From an uncultured Gemmatimonadota bacterium (GTDB lineage Bacteria; Gemmatimonadota; Gemmatimonadetes; Gemmatimonadales; Gemmatimonadaceae): 20,154 nt of DNA. Location of the stretch: contig CAMPKM010000006.1 in the NCBI GenBank assembly GCA_946887155.1, forward strand, positions 1 through 20,154, read 5' to 3'. The notes beneath the pieces were generated by a model. The model had not been told where the DNA came from. It saw nothing but the letters and a program-made list of their open reading frames with translations, and did not search any database. Of this stretch, positions 13,950-20,154 are shown piece after piece. Position numbers and translations under genes: made by a program. Each line of letters starts with the position of its first letter. Within the stretch, counting starts at the first letter, position 1.

Positions 13950-15524
13950 TTAATCCGGCGTCTTTCCCTTTGGAGCTGGTGCTGTCTGCGCCGGTGGACG
14001 CGGGAGGCTCGGCGCCTTGTCGATGGCGAGTCGCAACGTCGCTTCCGCCCGCGCCCGCACCCGGAGTTCAGTCCGCGAAGCCCGTACCGACATCGCTTCG
14101 GCACGATGCACCTGGCCGGAAAGGTTCACGCCGTCCGTCAGTGCACGGTTGATGTTCTGCTCCGCCAGTTCCGTCAGGCGACCGATGAGTTCCGCCTCCG
14201 ACACCCGAACGCGCGCGCGCAGGAAGTTGCGCATCTCCTCGCCCGCCAGCCATTCGAAGCCCCGCACGAGCAGGTTGGCGCTGCCAACGTCGACATCCAG
14301 GTCCGGGACATACAGCTCGCGGCGGTCACGGTCCAGCGCGGGCGTCCCCGTGAACCAGAGGCGTCCGCGCACCGCGCCGCTCAGCGTGATGCCCAATGCC
14401 AATCGCCCGGCGCCGATGCCCATCACTTCCACCGCCTCGACCTTCAGCGTGCGCCCGGCCTGCTGGAATTCACGCCCCACGAGCACCTGGCCCAGCAACG
14501 CATTCGCCACCGGGTACGAAAGCGACCCTTCGAGCGCAACGTGTGCCCCTTCACCTACCCGCGTCATCGGGCCCAGTCGCGGCATCGGCGTCATGAGCTC
14601 GAACTCGTTAGGGTACGGCCCGGTGATCACGCGCGGCGACGCCACCAGGCGCAACCTCGCGATGACCGTATCCCGGATTGCCGTGATGGGCCCCAGCTCG
14701 GCGCTGGTGGGACTGATCAGCATGTATACGCTGTCAGTGAAGCGCACCGGCCGTTGCATGTTGCGCCAGATCTGCTCGAATCGCGTGCGCGAATCCCAGC
14801 GCGCGACCCCGTCGTCGATCTTCGACAATCCCTGCTCTAGCAGTTGCCGCGTCGCCGCGATGACGCGATCGGTGACGTCGATTCGAAAGATCGATACCCG
14901 GCAGCGATCCCGGGAGGTATTCGTGACCGGCTCGAGTCGGCCGATGCGGGTTCGCGTTCGCAGCCGCCAATCGGGCGTGATGTTGACGGTCGACACCAGC
15001 GTCGCCGCGACGCGTGGCCGCGGCACGCCGCCGGTGCCGCACGCCGCGCTGACCGTCGGTCCGATCAACGGCAGGTACCAACCCCGCGCTTCATATTCAA
15101 TGACCGTCGAAAGGGATACCGTTCGACCATCGACTTTCAGATCGAACGGGGTCCGCGATACGGCAAAGGCAAAATGGGCCCGCCGGTTGTTACCGGCCTG
15201 GATCCGCTGGTTGATGTCGCCATACGAACGCGGGATCGCAAGCTCGAGCGAGTCCAGCGCGTCGGACATGTCATACGTGATCGGTGCCTCGACCACCGAC
15301 ACCGGCAATGGCGGCGCCGAGTCCGGCAGGTCCGCGGAGAGCACTGGTGGCGGCGCGTTGATCGCCAGCGGGTTCGAGATAGTGTGGTATGTGTACCAGC
15401 CCGCCGCGCCAAGCAAAACGAGCAGTACCACCGCGACGGCCTTGCCGATCGGGTGCTTCAGCTCCTGCCTGGCACGGTGGACCGCGTGGGTTGCGGTGTC
15501 CTGCAGCTTCCGGGAAAAGCGCAC
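13950..15524 (-). CDS. Membrane-anchored DUF4403-like protein
   Basis: The 524-residue protein starts with a short basic cytoplasmic segment and one membrane anchor (about 27-43, AVAVVLLVLLGAAGW), leaving a large periplasmic part. The domain organisation (paired beta-rich halves, early SRTPFDLKVDG and late ELYVPDLDVDVGS, with VNITPDWRLRTRTR between) matches my memory of DUF4403 proteins, whose biochemical role is not established. The C-terminus ends in a Pro/Lys tail (PPAQTAPAPKGKTPD). The start is GTG at 15524. A long frame is also open on the opposite strand here, but it has Arg/Ser-rich shadow composition. It is divergent from the sixA-like gene across 87 bp. Family assignment is moderate confidence. 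Confidence 0.65.
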   Translation of the reverse strand: MRFSRKLQDTATHAVHRARQELKHPIGKAVAVVLLVLLGAAGWYTYHTISNPLAINAPPPVLSADLPDSAPPLPVSVVEAPITYDMSDALDSLELAIPRSYGDINQRIQAGNNRRAHFAFAVSRTPFDLKVDGRTVSLSTVIEYEARGWYLPLIGPTVSAACGTGGVPRPRVAATLVSTVNITPDWRLRTRTRIGRLEPVTNTSRDRCRVSIFRIDVTDRVIAATRQLLEQGLSKIDDGVARWDSRTRFEQIWRNMQRPVRFTDSVYMLISPTSAELGPITAIRDTVIARLRLVASPRVITGPYPNEFELMTPMPRLGPMTRVGEGAHVALEGSLSYPVANALLGQVLVGREFQQAGRTLKVEAVEVMGIGAGRLALGITLSGAVRGRLWFTGTPALDRDRRELYVPDLDVDVGSANLLVRGFEWLAGEEMRNFLRARVRVSEAELIGRLTELAEQNINRALTDGVNLSGQVHRAEAMSVRASRTELRVRARAEATLRLAIDKAPSLPRPPAQTAPAPKGKTPD

Positions 15525-15611
15525 CCGCTACGGTGCACCCGTGCACGGCAAAGCGACAGGATGCGGCGCGGTTGCCCTCCGCCGGAAGGGCGTGCCGGGT
15601 AAATTGCACGG
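15525..15611. promoter_or_regulatory. Divergent intergenic region between the DUF4403-like and sixA-like genes
   Basis: Only 87 bp separates two divergent starts (GTG 15524 minus, ATG 15612 plus), so both promoters should lie here. Two GTGCAC palindromes (near 15533 and 15541) are present. TAAATT at 15600-15605 is the most A/T-rich stretch but has no well-spaced -35 partner, so individual promoters are not called. Confidence 0.4.
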
Positions 15612-16115
15612 ATGCAACTGCTCGTCATCAGGCACGCGATCGCCATGGAACGGGAGGATTTCGCGAAGAGCGGCCGGCCGGATTCCGACCGGCCCCTCAC
15701 CGACACCGGCCGGCGTCGCATGCGAAAGAATGCGCGGGGGCTGCAGCGCATCGCACCCCTGCCGGACGTGATCGCCACCAGCCCATGGCTGCGGGCGGCC
15801 GACACGGCGCGGGTGGTGGCCGAAACGTTAGGCGTCGAACGCCTGGAGACCATCGACGAGATGACGCCCGATCATCACCCGCGTGACCTGGCGGCGTGGC
15901 TCAACGCCAATGGCGACGTTCCTGTCGTCGCGGTGGTCGGCCACGAACCACACCTCGGCGAGCTGGTGACGTGGCTCCTCGGCGGTGAAGGCTCGAAGGT
16001 GGAGTTCAAGAAGGGCGGAGTCTGCCTGCTTCGCATCGACGGCGGCGCCGGAGCGGGATCGGCGGTGCTCCAGTGGCACCTGACTCCAGCGCAGTTGCGT
16101 GCCCTCGCCGACTGA
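15612..16115 (+). CDS. sixA: Phosphohistidine phosphatase SixA-like (histidine phosphatase superfamily)
   Basis: The 167-residue protein matches the short SixA branch of the histidine phosphatase superfamily. The catalytic RHA motif is at the N-terminus (VIRHAIA, Arg7 and His8), followed by RPLTDTGRRRM, SPWLRAADTA, where the branch-typical Arg lies, and VVGHEPHLGEL with the second active-site His111. No extra domain or signal peptide is present, so it is cytoplasmic. SixA removes phosphate from phosphohistidine in phosphorelay or phosphotransferase proteins. The last 17 bp overlap the start of the CHAD-CYTH gene, indicating translational coupling. Confidence 0.9.
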   Translation: MQLLVIRHAIAMEREDFAKSGRPDSDRPLTDTGRRRMRKNARGLQRIAPLPDVIATSPWLRAADTARVVAETLGVERLETIDEMTPDHHPRDLAAWLNANGDVPVVAVVGHEPHLGELVTWLLGGEGSKVEFKKGGVCLLRIDGGAGAGSAVLQWHLTPAQLRALAD

Positions 16116-17574
16116 GCAGCGCTTGACGTTCGACGCGTCGATCCTGGACGATACGGCGGCGCGATCGGCCCGCCTCGTCGCCCTGTCACTCATCGAGGAC
16201 CTGGCGCGACAACGTGAGCGACTCAGCGCCGAGCGTGACAGCGAAACGCTGCACGACTTCAGGGTAGCACTGCGCCGGTTGCGCAGTTGGCTGCGCGCGC
16301 TGGCCCCTTCCCTCGAGGGGAGCCTGCCACGCGCGTGCGTCCGCCGGCTCGGCCGGATGGCGCGCGAATCGAACGCCGGCCGTGATGCCGAAGTGCTTCT
16401 CGCCTGGCTGGCGACGACCGAACCGGAACTCTCGGCGCGCGACCACCGCGCCGTGAAGTGGCTCATCGAGCGATTCCAGCGGCAGGAACGCGAAGTCGAA
16501 TCAGACCTCGAGGCGCGCCTGAAGCGTGACTTCCAGCGTACGCGCGAGCGACTCGAGGATCGCCTGTCGATGTATCGCATCGACGTGCATGTGCACGGCG
16601 GCGTTCGCGAGCCGCTGTTCGGTTCCGTGATCGCGCATCTCGTTCGCGACTCGGCCGACGACCTGCGGCGACGGATCAAGCGCGTGCGTTCGGTGGACGA
16701 TATCGACGAAGCGCACCAGGCGCGTATTGCCGGGAAGCGACTGCGGTACCTGATCGATCCGATTGCGCCTCATGTGGCGGGCGGTCCGGAACTGCTCAAT
16801 CGCCTGCGCAACCTGCAGAACATCCTCGGCGACCTGCATGATGCGCATGTCTGGCTGAGCGTGTTGCGTCACGTCGTCGCCGACCTCGCCCTCGAGGAGG
16901 GACGACAGATGGCGAGCGCGATCACCGAGCAGGAAAGGCGTCGCAAGAAGCGGAGCGGTCCACCGCGGAGCGGCCTGGTATCGCTCGGCCGGCTCGCGCA
17001 CGAACGTGCCGGTGTCGCGTTCGATCGCTTTGTTACGCAGTGGATGGAAGGCGGCGCGAAGGGATTTTATCGGGACATCGCCGAGCTCGCGGAACGTCTC
17101 GACGCCCACGCACCGTCGGAGATGGAGATCGAGCGGAAGTACCTGTTGAAGGGACTCCCGGAGAACATGCCCGGCGCGGACACGCTCGTCATGGAGCAGG
17201 GATATCTGCCCGGCGCGAGACTGGTCGAGCGGTTGCGCGCGGTGCAGGTCGGCGAACGCCGGACGTACTACCGGACGGTGAAGGTCGGCGCGGGTCTCGT
17301 CCGATCGGAGCTCGAGGAAGAGACGACCGACGATGTGTTCCGGAAGATGTGGCCGCTGACGAAGGGGAAGCGGCTGACCAAGCGACGCCATCGCGTGCCC
17401 GACGGTGCGTTCACGTGGGAGATCGACGAATTCACGGACCGGAAGCTCGTGCTGGCCGAGGTCGAGCTGCCGGATGCTGACACGGAAGTCAGGATCCCGG
17501 AGTGGCTGCAGCCATATGTCGATCGTGAGGTAACGGGCGAGGTCGAGTACCTGAATTCGACGCTGGCGCGATAG
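16099..17574 (+). CDS. CHAD-CYTH fusion protein (polyphosphate-binding/triphosphate tunnel family)
   Basis: The 491-residue protein has an N-terminal CHAD domain (about 25-300) with its conserved basic helices, LHDFRVALRRLRSWLRAL and HQARIAGKRLRYLI, which in the family bind polyphosphate. The C-terminal CYTH domain (about 340-491) starts with the ExExK signature (MEIERK: E343, E345, K347) and continues with LVERLRAV, YRTVKVG, SELEEE, KRRHRV, WEIDEF and LAEVEL, the charged strands that line the triphosphate tunnel. Most fusions I know place CYTH first (as in YgiF), so this order is reversed. The start GTG 16099 overlaps sixA; TTG 16123 is an alternative. Triphosphatase or adenylate-cyclase-like activity cannot be decided from motifs. 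The gene converges with the barrel gene downstream. Confidence 0.88.
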   Translation: MPSPTEQRLTFDASILDDTAARSARLVALSLIEDLARQRERLSAERDSETLHDFRVALRRLRSWLRALAPSLEGSLPRACVRRLGRMARESNAGRDAEVLLAWLATTEPELSARDHRAVKWLIERFQRQEREVESDLEARLKRDFQRTRERLEDRLSMYRIDVHVHGGVREPLFGSVIAHLVRDSADDLRRRIKRVRSVDDIDEAHQARIAGKRLRYLIDPIAPHVAGGPELLNRLRNLQNILGDLHDAHVWLSVLRHVVADLALEEGRQMASAITEQERRRKKRSGPPRSGLVSLGRLAHERAGVAFDRFVTQWMEGGAKGFYRDIAELAERLDAHAPSEMEIERKYLLKGLPENMPGADTLVMEQGYLPGARLVERLRAVQVGERRTYYRTVKVGAGLVRSELEEETTDDVFRKMWPLTKGKRLTKRRHRVPDGAFTWEIDEFTDRKLVLAEVELPDADTEVRIPEWLQPYVDREVTGEVEYLNSTLAR

Positions 17575-17628
17575 CGTTGGCAAAGGCTGGAGCCGTTCGA
17601 TCCCGGCCTCCCGCGGTCCACGTTCACT

Positions 17629-18717
17629 TCAGAACGCTTCACCTATCCCGACGCTGACGCCGAACGTGCCGCGGCCGATTCCGAGGTCCAGGCGTGCGAC
17701 GGTGCGTTCCCGCGGCGACAGCAGGTAGCGCAACCCGGCGCCCGCGGACGGATACCATGCACCCGAGGCGACGGCGCCTAACGTGGCGGCCACCGTGCCG
17801 GCGCCGGCAAAGGCCACGGCGCCCACGCGGCGCCAGTGACCGGAGCGCAGTTCCACCTGCCCCGTCAGCGCATGCCGGTCGCGAAAGCGCCCGCGGGCAT
17901 ATCCGCGCATCGCGGTATCCGCGCCGATCATCGGCAGGAGGTCGAAGGGCAGGTGGCCGGCCGTGCCGTCGTACTGGAGCTGCCAGGCGATGACTCGATC
18001 CTCACCTAACGACTGATAGCGCCGGGCGTCGGTCGTCAGGCGACTGATCGCACCCGGCGTACCGCGTTGCCAGGACAGCGACGGCAGCACGCGCACGTAG
18101 GATCCACTGCGGGGCGAGCCGCTGTTGTCGCGCGAGTCGATAACGACGCCGAGAAACACCGAACCGACCGCACTGCCCGACGGCCGCGGTACCGGCGTCA
18201 GCGACGGATCGAGCGCCGGTTCGATGTCCCGCGCGTGCGCCCGGACGTATCGCGCGCCGCCGTGGAGGTATACGGGTCCGCGCCAGCGCCGTTCAGTGAA
18301 CAGCTGCACCGTTGTCACCGCGCTGCTGTACCACTGTTCCGCGCTGTCCGGTGAATCGCGACCGATGCCGAAGTAGGGAAGCGGATAGGAAATGTGCTCG
18401 ACCCGGAATCGGTGGTGGTTCGCGTTCCCTGGCGACCAGTAGTCGAGTTGACCGTGCGCCTTGCTGTGCCCCTCGGCCGTCCAGGCAGCGTAGGCGGCCA
18501 GCGCGGACGTGCGCGTGCCGGAATCGCGGCCGACACGGAAGCTGCGGAACACCGCCCCGCCGTATTGAAGCCCCGTCACCTCGGAGTAGCTCACGACGGG
18601 CAGCACGGTAAGCCTCGCGCGCGAAGCCGTGTCGGGAACGGCAGCTCCCTCCTGCAGCACAGCGGCAACCAGGAGCAGTCCAAGGGCGGCGGGCACGAAC
18701 CGAGTATCTGGCAGCAC
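17629..18717 (-). CDS. Omp85/surface-antigen-like outer-membrane barrel without POTRA domains
   Basis: The 362-residue protein starts with a signal peptide (AALGLLLVAAVLQEG, cleaved near 26) and then consists of beta strands. The order GVVIDSRDNSGSPRSGSYVRV (quoted as two overlapping parts: VVIDSRDNSG and SPRSGSYVRV) followed by MRGYARGRFRDRHAL and a terminal GIGEAF is the pattern of the bacterial surface-antigen (Omp85) barrel, with the RGY motif of loop 6. The protein is far shorter than BamA or TamA, and there is no room for POTRA domains, so it resembles a patatin-associated or stand-alone barrel. The start is GTG 18717 with a weak ribosome-binding site. It is divergent from the glycosyltransferase gene. 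Confidence 0.75.
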   Translation of the reverse strand: MLPDTRFVPAALGLLLVAAVLQEGAAVPDTASRARLTVLPVVSYSEVTGLQYGGAVFRSFRVGRDSGTRTSALAAYAAWTAEGHSKAHGQLDYWSPGNANHHRFRVEHISYPLPYFGIGRDSPDSAEQWYSSAVTTVQLFTERRWRGPVYLHGGARYVRAHARDIEPALDPSLTPVPRPSGSAVGSVFLGVVIDSRDNSGSPRSGSYVRVLPSLSWQRGTPGAISRLTTDARRYQSLGEDRVIAWQLQYDGTAGHLPFDLLPMIGADTAMRGYARGRFRDRHALTGQVELRSGHWRRVGAVAFAGAGTVAATLGAVASGAWYPSAGAGLRYLLSPRERTVARLDLGIGRGTFGVSVGIGEAF

Positions 18718-18766
18718 CCTCGCTGTCGCAATACCCGCGATTCACGATCTCGATCTCATGACCTCC

Positions 18767-18790
18767 GCTCTCACGCTCTCACGCCCTCAC
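18767..18790. repeat. Three tandem octamers GCTCTCAC/GCCCTCAC
   Basis: Units at 18767-18774, 18775-18782 and 18783-18790. Read on the minus strand they are GTGAGGGC, GTGAGAGC, GTGAGAGC, the same octamer family as at 12113-12152. Confidence 0.6.
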
Positions 18791-18803
18791 GATGCCCCGG
18801 CCT

Positions 18804-18860
18804 CCCGATTCCCGATTCCCGATTCCCGATTTCCCCATTCCCGATTCCCGATTCCCGACT
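18804..18860. repeat. Tandem heptamers CCCGATT; minus strand can form a G-quadruplex
   Basis: Exact or near-exact CCCGATT units at 18804, 18811, 18818, 18825, 18840, 18847 and 18854 (last CCCGACT), with a diverged unit at 18832-18839. On the minus strand this is GGG-N4-GGG-N4-GGG-N4-GGG, which meets the standard G-quadruplex rule. It lies 35 bp before the glycosyltransferase start and in the upstream region of the divergent barrel gene. Confidence 0.85.
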
Positions 18861-18895
18861 AGGTTGCGCGCGATCCCCGAATCCCGTCACGCCTC

Positions 18896-20008
18896 TTGCA
18901 TCTCTTCGTCGTTACCAACGACTTCCCACCGCGCATCGGCGGTATCAACTATTACGTCGACCAGATGATGCGCCGCTTCCCGCCGGGGAGCGTCACGATC
19001 TTCTCGTCGCGCTTCCACGGCTGGGAGGAGTTCGACCGCGACTACCCGCACGACGTCATCCGGCTCGATACCGAAATGATGTTGCCCACTCCCGCGGTGC
19101 GCCGGCGACTTCACGATGAGCTGCGGGCGCGCAAACCGGACGTGGTTGCCTTTGGCGCGACCTGGCCGCTGGCGCACATGGGGCCGGCCATCCGGCGCAA
19201 GCTCGGCATCCCGTACATCGGCTTCACCCATGGACTCGAGCTCACCGGCACGCTCGTGCCCGGGCTGCTTCGTCACATCGGGCGCGATGCGGCGCTGCTG
19301 ACGGCGGTCTCGATCTGGGCGCAGAAGGCGCTGGAGAAGTCATTCGGGTGGGAAGGGCGCATGGAGCTGCTCCCGTCCGGCATCGACACCGACGACTTCC
19401 GCCCCGACGTCAGCGACGCCGCCGTCCGGGAGCGTCACGCGTTAGGCGACGCGCCCGTCATCTGCTGCGTGTCGAGGCTGGTGGCGCGCAAGGGACAGGA
19501 CATGCTGATCCGCGCGCTGCCGGCCATTGCCGGCGCGGTGCCGGACGTGAAGCTCCTTATCGTCGGCGTCGGGCCGTACGAAAGCACGCTGCGCCAGCTG
19601 GCCGCCAGCACCGGCGTCCAGGACCGCGTCGTCTTCGCCGGGGCCGCGCCCTATCGCGAACTGCCGGCCTACTTCCGGGCCGGCAACGTCTTCGCCATGC
19701 CCTGCCGCCTTCGCTGGTTCGGCTTCGATGTCGAAGCGTTAGGCGCGGTGTTCCTCCAGGGGGCCGCCGTCGGCCGGCCGGTCATCGCCGGCGACTCGGG
19801 CGGCGCCCCGGAGGCCATCATCCCGGGACAGACCGGCCTGGTGGTCGATCCCCACAGTCCGGAATCGATCGCCGCAGCGATCACGCCGCTCTTGCTCGAT
19901 CCGGTCCGCGCCGACGCCATGGGCAAGGCCGGCGCAGAGTGGGTTCACACCGAGTGGACCTGGGAGAAAATGGCTTCGAGACTCCAGGGGTTTCTGGGAC
20001 GGATTTGA
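18896..20008 (+). CDS. GT4-family glycosyltransferase (PimB-like mannosyltransferase type)
   Basis: The 370-residue protein has two Rossmann halves. The N-terminal one starts with VVTNDFPPRIGG (acceptor side, Gly-rich loop) and includes FTHGLELTG. The C-terminal one has LLPSGIDTDDFRP, VSRLVARKGQDMLIRALP, VGVGPYESTLRQL and GRPVIAGDSGGAPEAI; GDSGGAPEA is the hallmark of the PimB branch of GT4, which moves mannose or similar sugars from GDP-sugars to lipids. One catalytic-site residue differs: the E-x7-E motif reads E280-x7-Q288. The start is TTG 18896, chosen because the first conserved strand begins at once; no Shine-Dalgarno is visible, so a leaderless transcript is possible. Envelope-lipid glycosylation is the likely role. 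Confidence 0.87.
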   Translation: MHLFVVTNDFPPRIGGINYYVDQMMRRFPPGSVTIFSSRFHGWEEFDRDYPHDVIRLDTEMMLPTPAVRRRLHDELRARKPDVVAFGATWPLAHMGPAIRRKLGIPYIGFTHGLELTGTLVPGLLRHIGRDAALLTAVSIWAQKALEKSFGWEGRMELLPSGIDTDDFRPDVSDAAVRERHALGDAPVICCVSRLVARKGQDMLIRALPAIAGAVPDVKLLIVGVGPYESTLRQLAASTGVQDRVVFAGAAPYRELPAYFRAGNVFAMPCRLRWFGFDVEALGAVFLQGAAVGRPVIAGDSGGAPEAIIPGQTGLVVDPHSPESIAAAITPLLLDPVRADAMGKAGAEWVHTEWTWEKMASRLQGFLGRI

Positions 20009-20022
20009 GCGCTGGCAGTGGG

Positions 20023-20111
20023 TTATTGGTTAGTGGTTATTGGTTAATTGAACTGGGTACCAGTATCGGCGCTAATACCAGTACCCAGTACCAATAACCA
20101 CTAACCAATAA
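20023..20111. repeat. Long inverted repeat after the glycosyltransferase gene
   Basis: The arms 20023-20044 and 20090-20111 are exact reverse complements (22 bp), and inner arms 20052-20060 and 20081-20089 add 9 bp. Each outer arm is itself a direct repeat (GGTTATTGGTTA twice at 20021 and 20035). It is A+T-rich compared with its surroundings and lies between the glycosyltransferase and a likely converging gene, so it may act as a two-way terminator or be a small mobile repeat. Confidence 0.8.
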
Positions 20112-20123
20112 CCACTAGCCAAG

Positions 20124-20154
20124 TCACCCCGTCAGCTCCCGGTACACCCCCAAC
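20124..20154 (-). CDS. Possible C-terminal end of a gene on the minus strand (partial)
   Basis: Reading the minus strand from the right edge, codons give LGVYRELTG followed by TGA (20124-20126). The peptide has normal coding composition (GTG, CTG, CGG, ACG codons), and the inverted repeat before it fits two genes that converge. It is only nine residues, so the call is tentative and no product can be named. Confidence 0.35.
   Translation of the reverse strand, partial: LGVYRELTG

Larger units (their letters stand above)
983..19744. other. Scattered short word CGTTAGG / CCTAACG
   Basis: Copies on the plus strand as CGTTAGG: 4476, 7057, 9817, 12217, 14606, 15826, 19440, 19737. Copies as CCTAACG: 983, 8544, 8739, 12491, 12830, 17777, 18005. 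A near copy GTTAGGC lies at 1048. Thirteen of the fifteen are inside genes and two (8739, 12217) are intergenic. Most extend to CGTTAGGC or its complement. In genes they always read as Leu-Gly (TTA-GGC/GGT) or Pro-Asn (CCT-AAC). The coordinates span the whole distribution, not one element. Confidence 0.75.

Noticed and set aside
15572..15605. Sigma-70 type promoter TTGCCC / TAAATT before sixA
   Set aside because: The spacer is about 22 bp, too long for a convincing promoter.
14017..15771. A 584-codon plus-strand frame opposite the DUF4403-like gene
   Set aside because: Ser/Arg/Pro-rich shadow composition, no domain motif, and overlap with both the minus-strand gene and sixA.
1..20154. tRNA or rRNA genes
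   Set aside because: I found no cloverleaf-like or rRNA-like segment in the gaps on either strand.

Overview
The window is G+C-rich DNA (roughly two thirds G+C by eye) from a Gram-negative bacterium. The evidence is two or three outer-membrane barrel proteins ending in Phe or Trp, Tat and lipoprotein signals, NarX/NarL-type signalling genes and an Omp85-like protein. The protein style (peptidase-propeller-barrel fusion, DUF4403-like protein, Spy-like Arg-rich protein, many short intergenic palindromes) fits a soil or sediment Gemmatimonadota-like lineage. That assignment is inference; no rRNA or tRNA gene is present to confirm it.

Layout. 1-149 is the end of a porin-like gene, followed by a hairpin and a 22-bp inverted repeat of the GGGGTCAGAC type. 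422-4918 is a tight plus-strand cluster: a Tat-exported two-domain multicopper oxidase, a NarX-type sensor whose catalytic residues are eroded, an intact NarL-type response regulator, and an intact soluble PAS-GAF histidine kinase. A tandem array of the same GGGGTCAGAC motif follows at 4920-5004. 5071-8582 looks like a four-gene operon: an AraC-type regulator with a receiver-like N-terminus lacking its Asp, then three exported proteins of unknown function (a probable beta-propeller protein, a lipoprotein and a small secreted protein). 9051-12116 encodes one 1021-residue exported protein joining an HExxH peptidase, a TolB-like propeller and an outer-membrane barrel. 12473-13075 is a LuxR-type regulator whose receiver domain also lacks the phospho-acceptor Asp.

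13289-15524 (minus) holds a Spy/CpxP-like small periplasmic protein and a DUF4403-like membrane-anchored protein. 15612-17574 (plus) holds a SixA phosphohistidine phosphatase overlapping a CHAD-CYTH polyphosphate-related protein. 17629-18717 (minus) is an Omp85-like barrel without POTRA domains. 18896-20008 is a GT4 (PimB-like) glycosyltransferase. The window ends with a long inverted repeat and a few codons of a likely convergent gene.

Three themes stand out. (1) Three signalling proteins keep the fold of two-component domains but have lost the phospho-transfer residues. (2) A short word, CGTTAGG/CCTAACG, occurs 15 times on both strands, and inside genes it accounts for essentially every TTA leucine codon I could find. 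(3) Almost every sizeable intergenic gap carries a different short tandem or inverted repeat.
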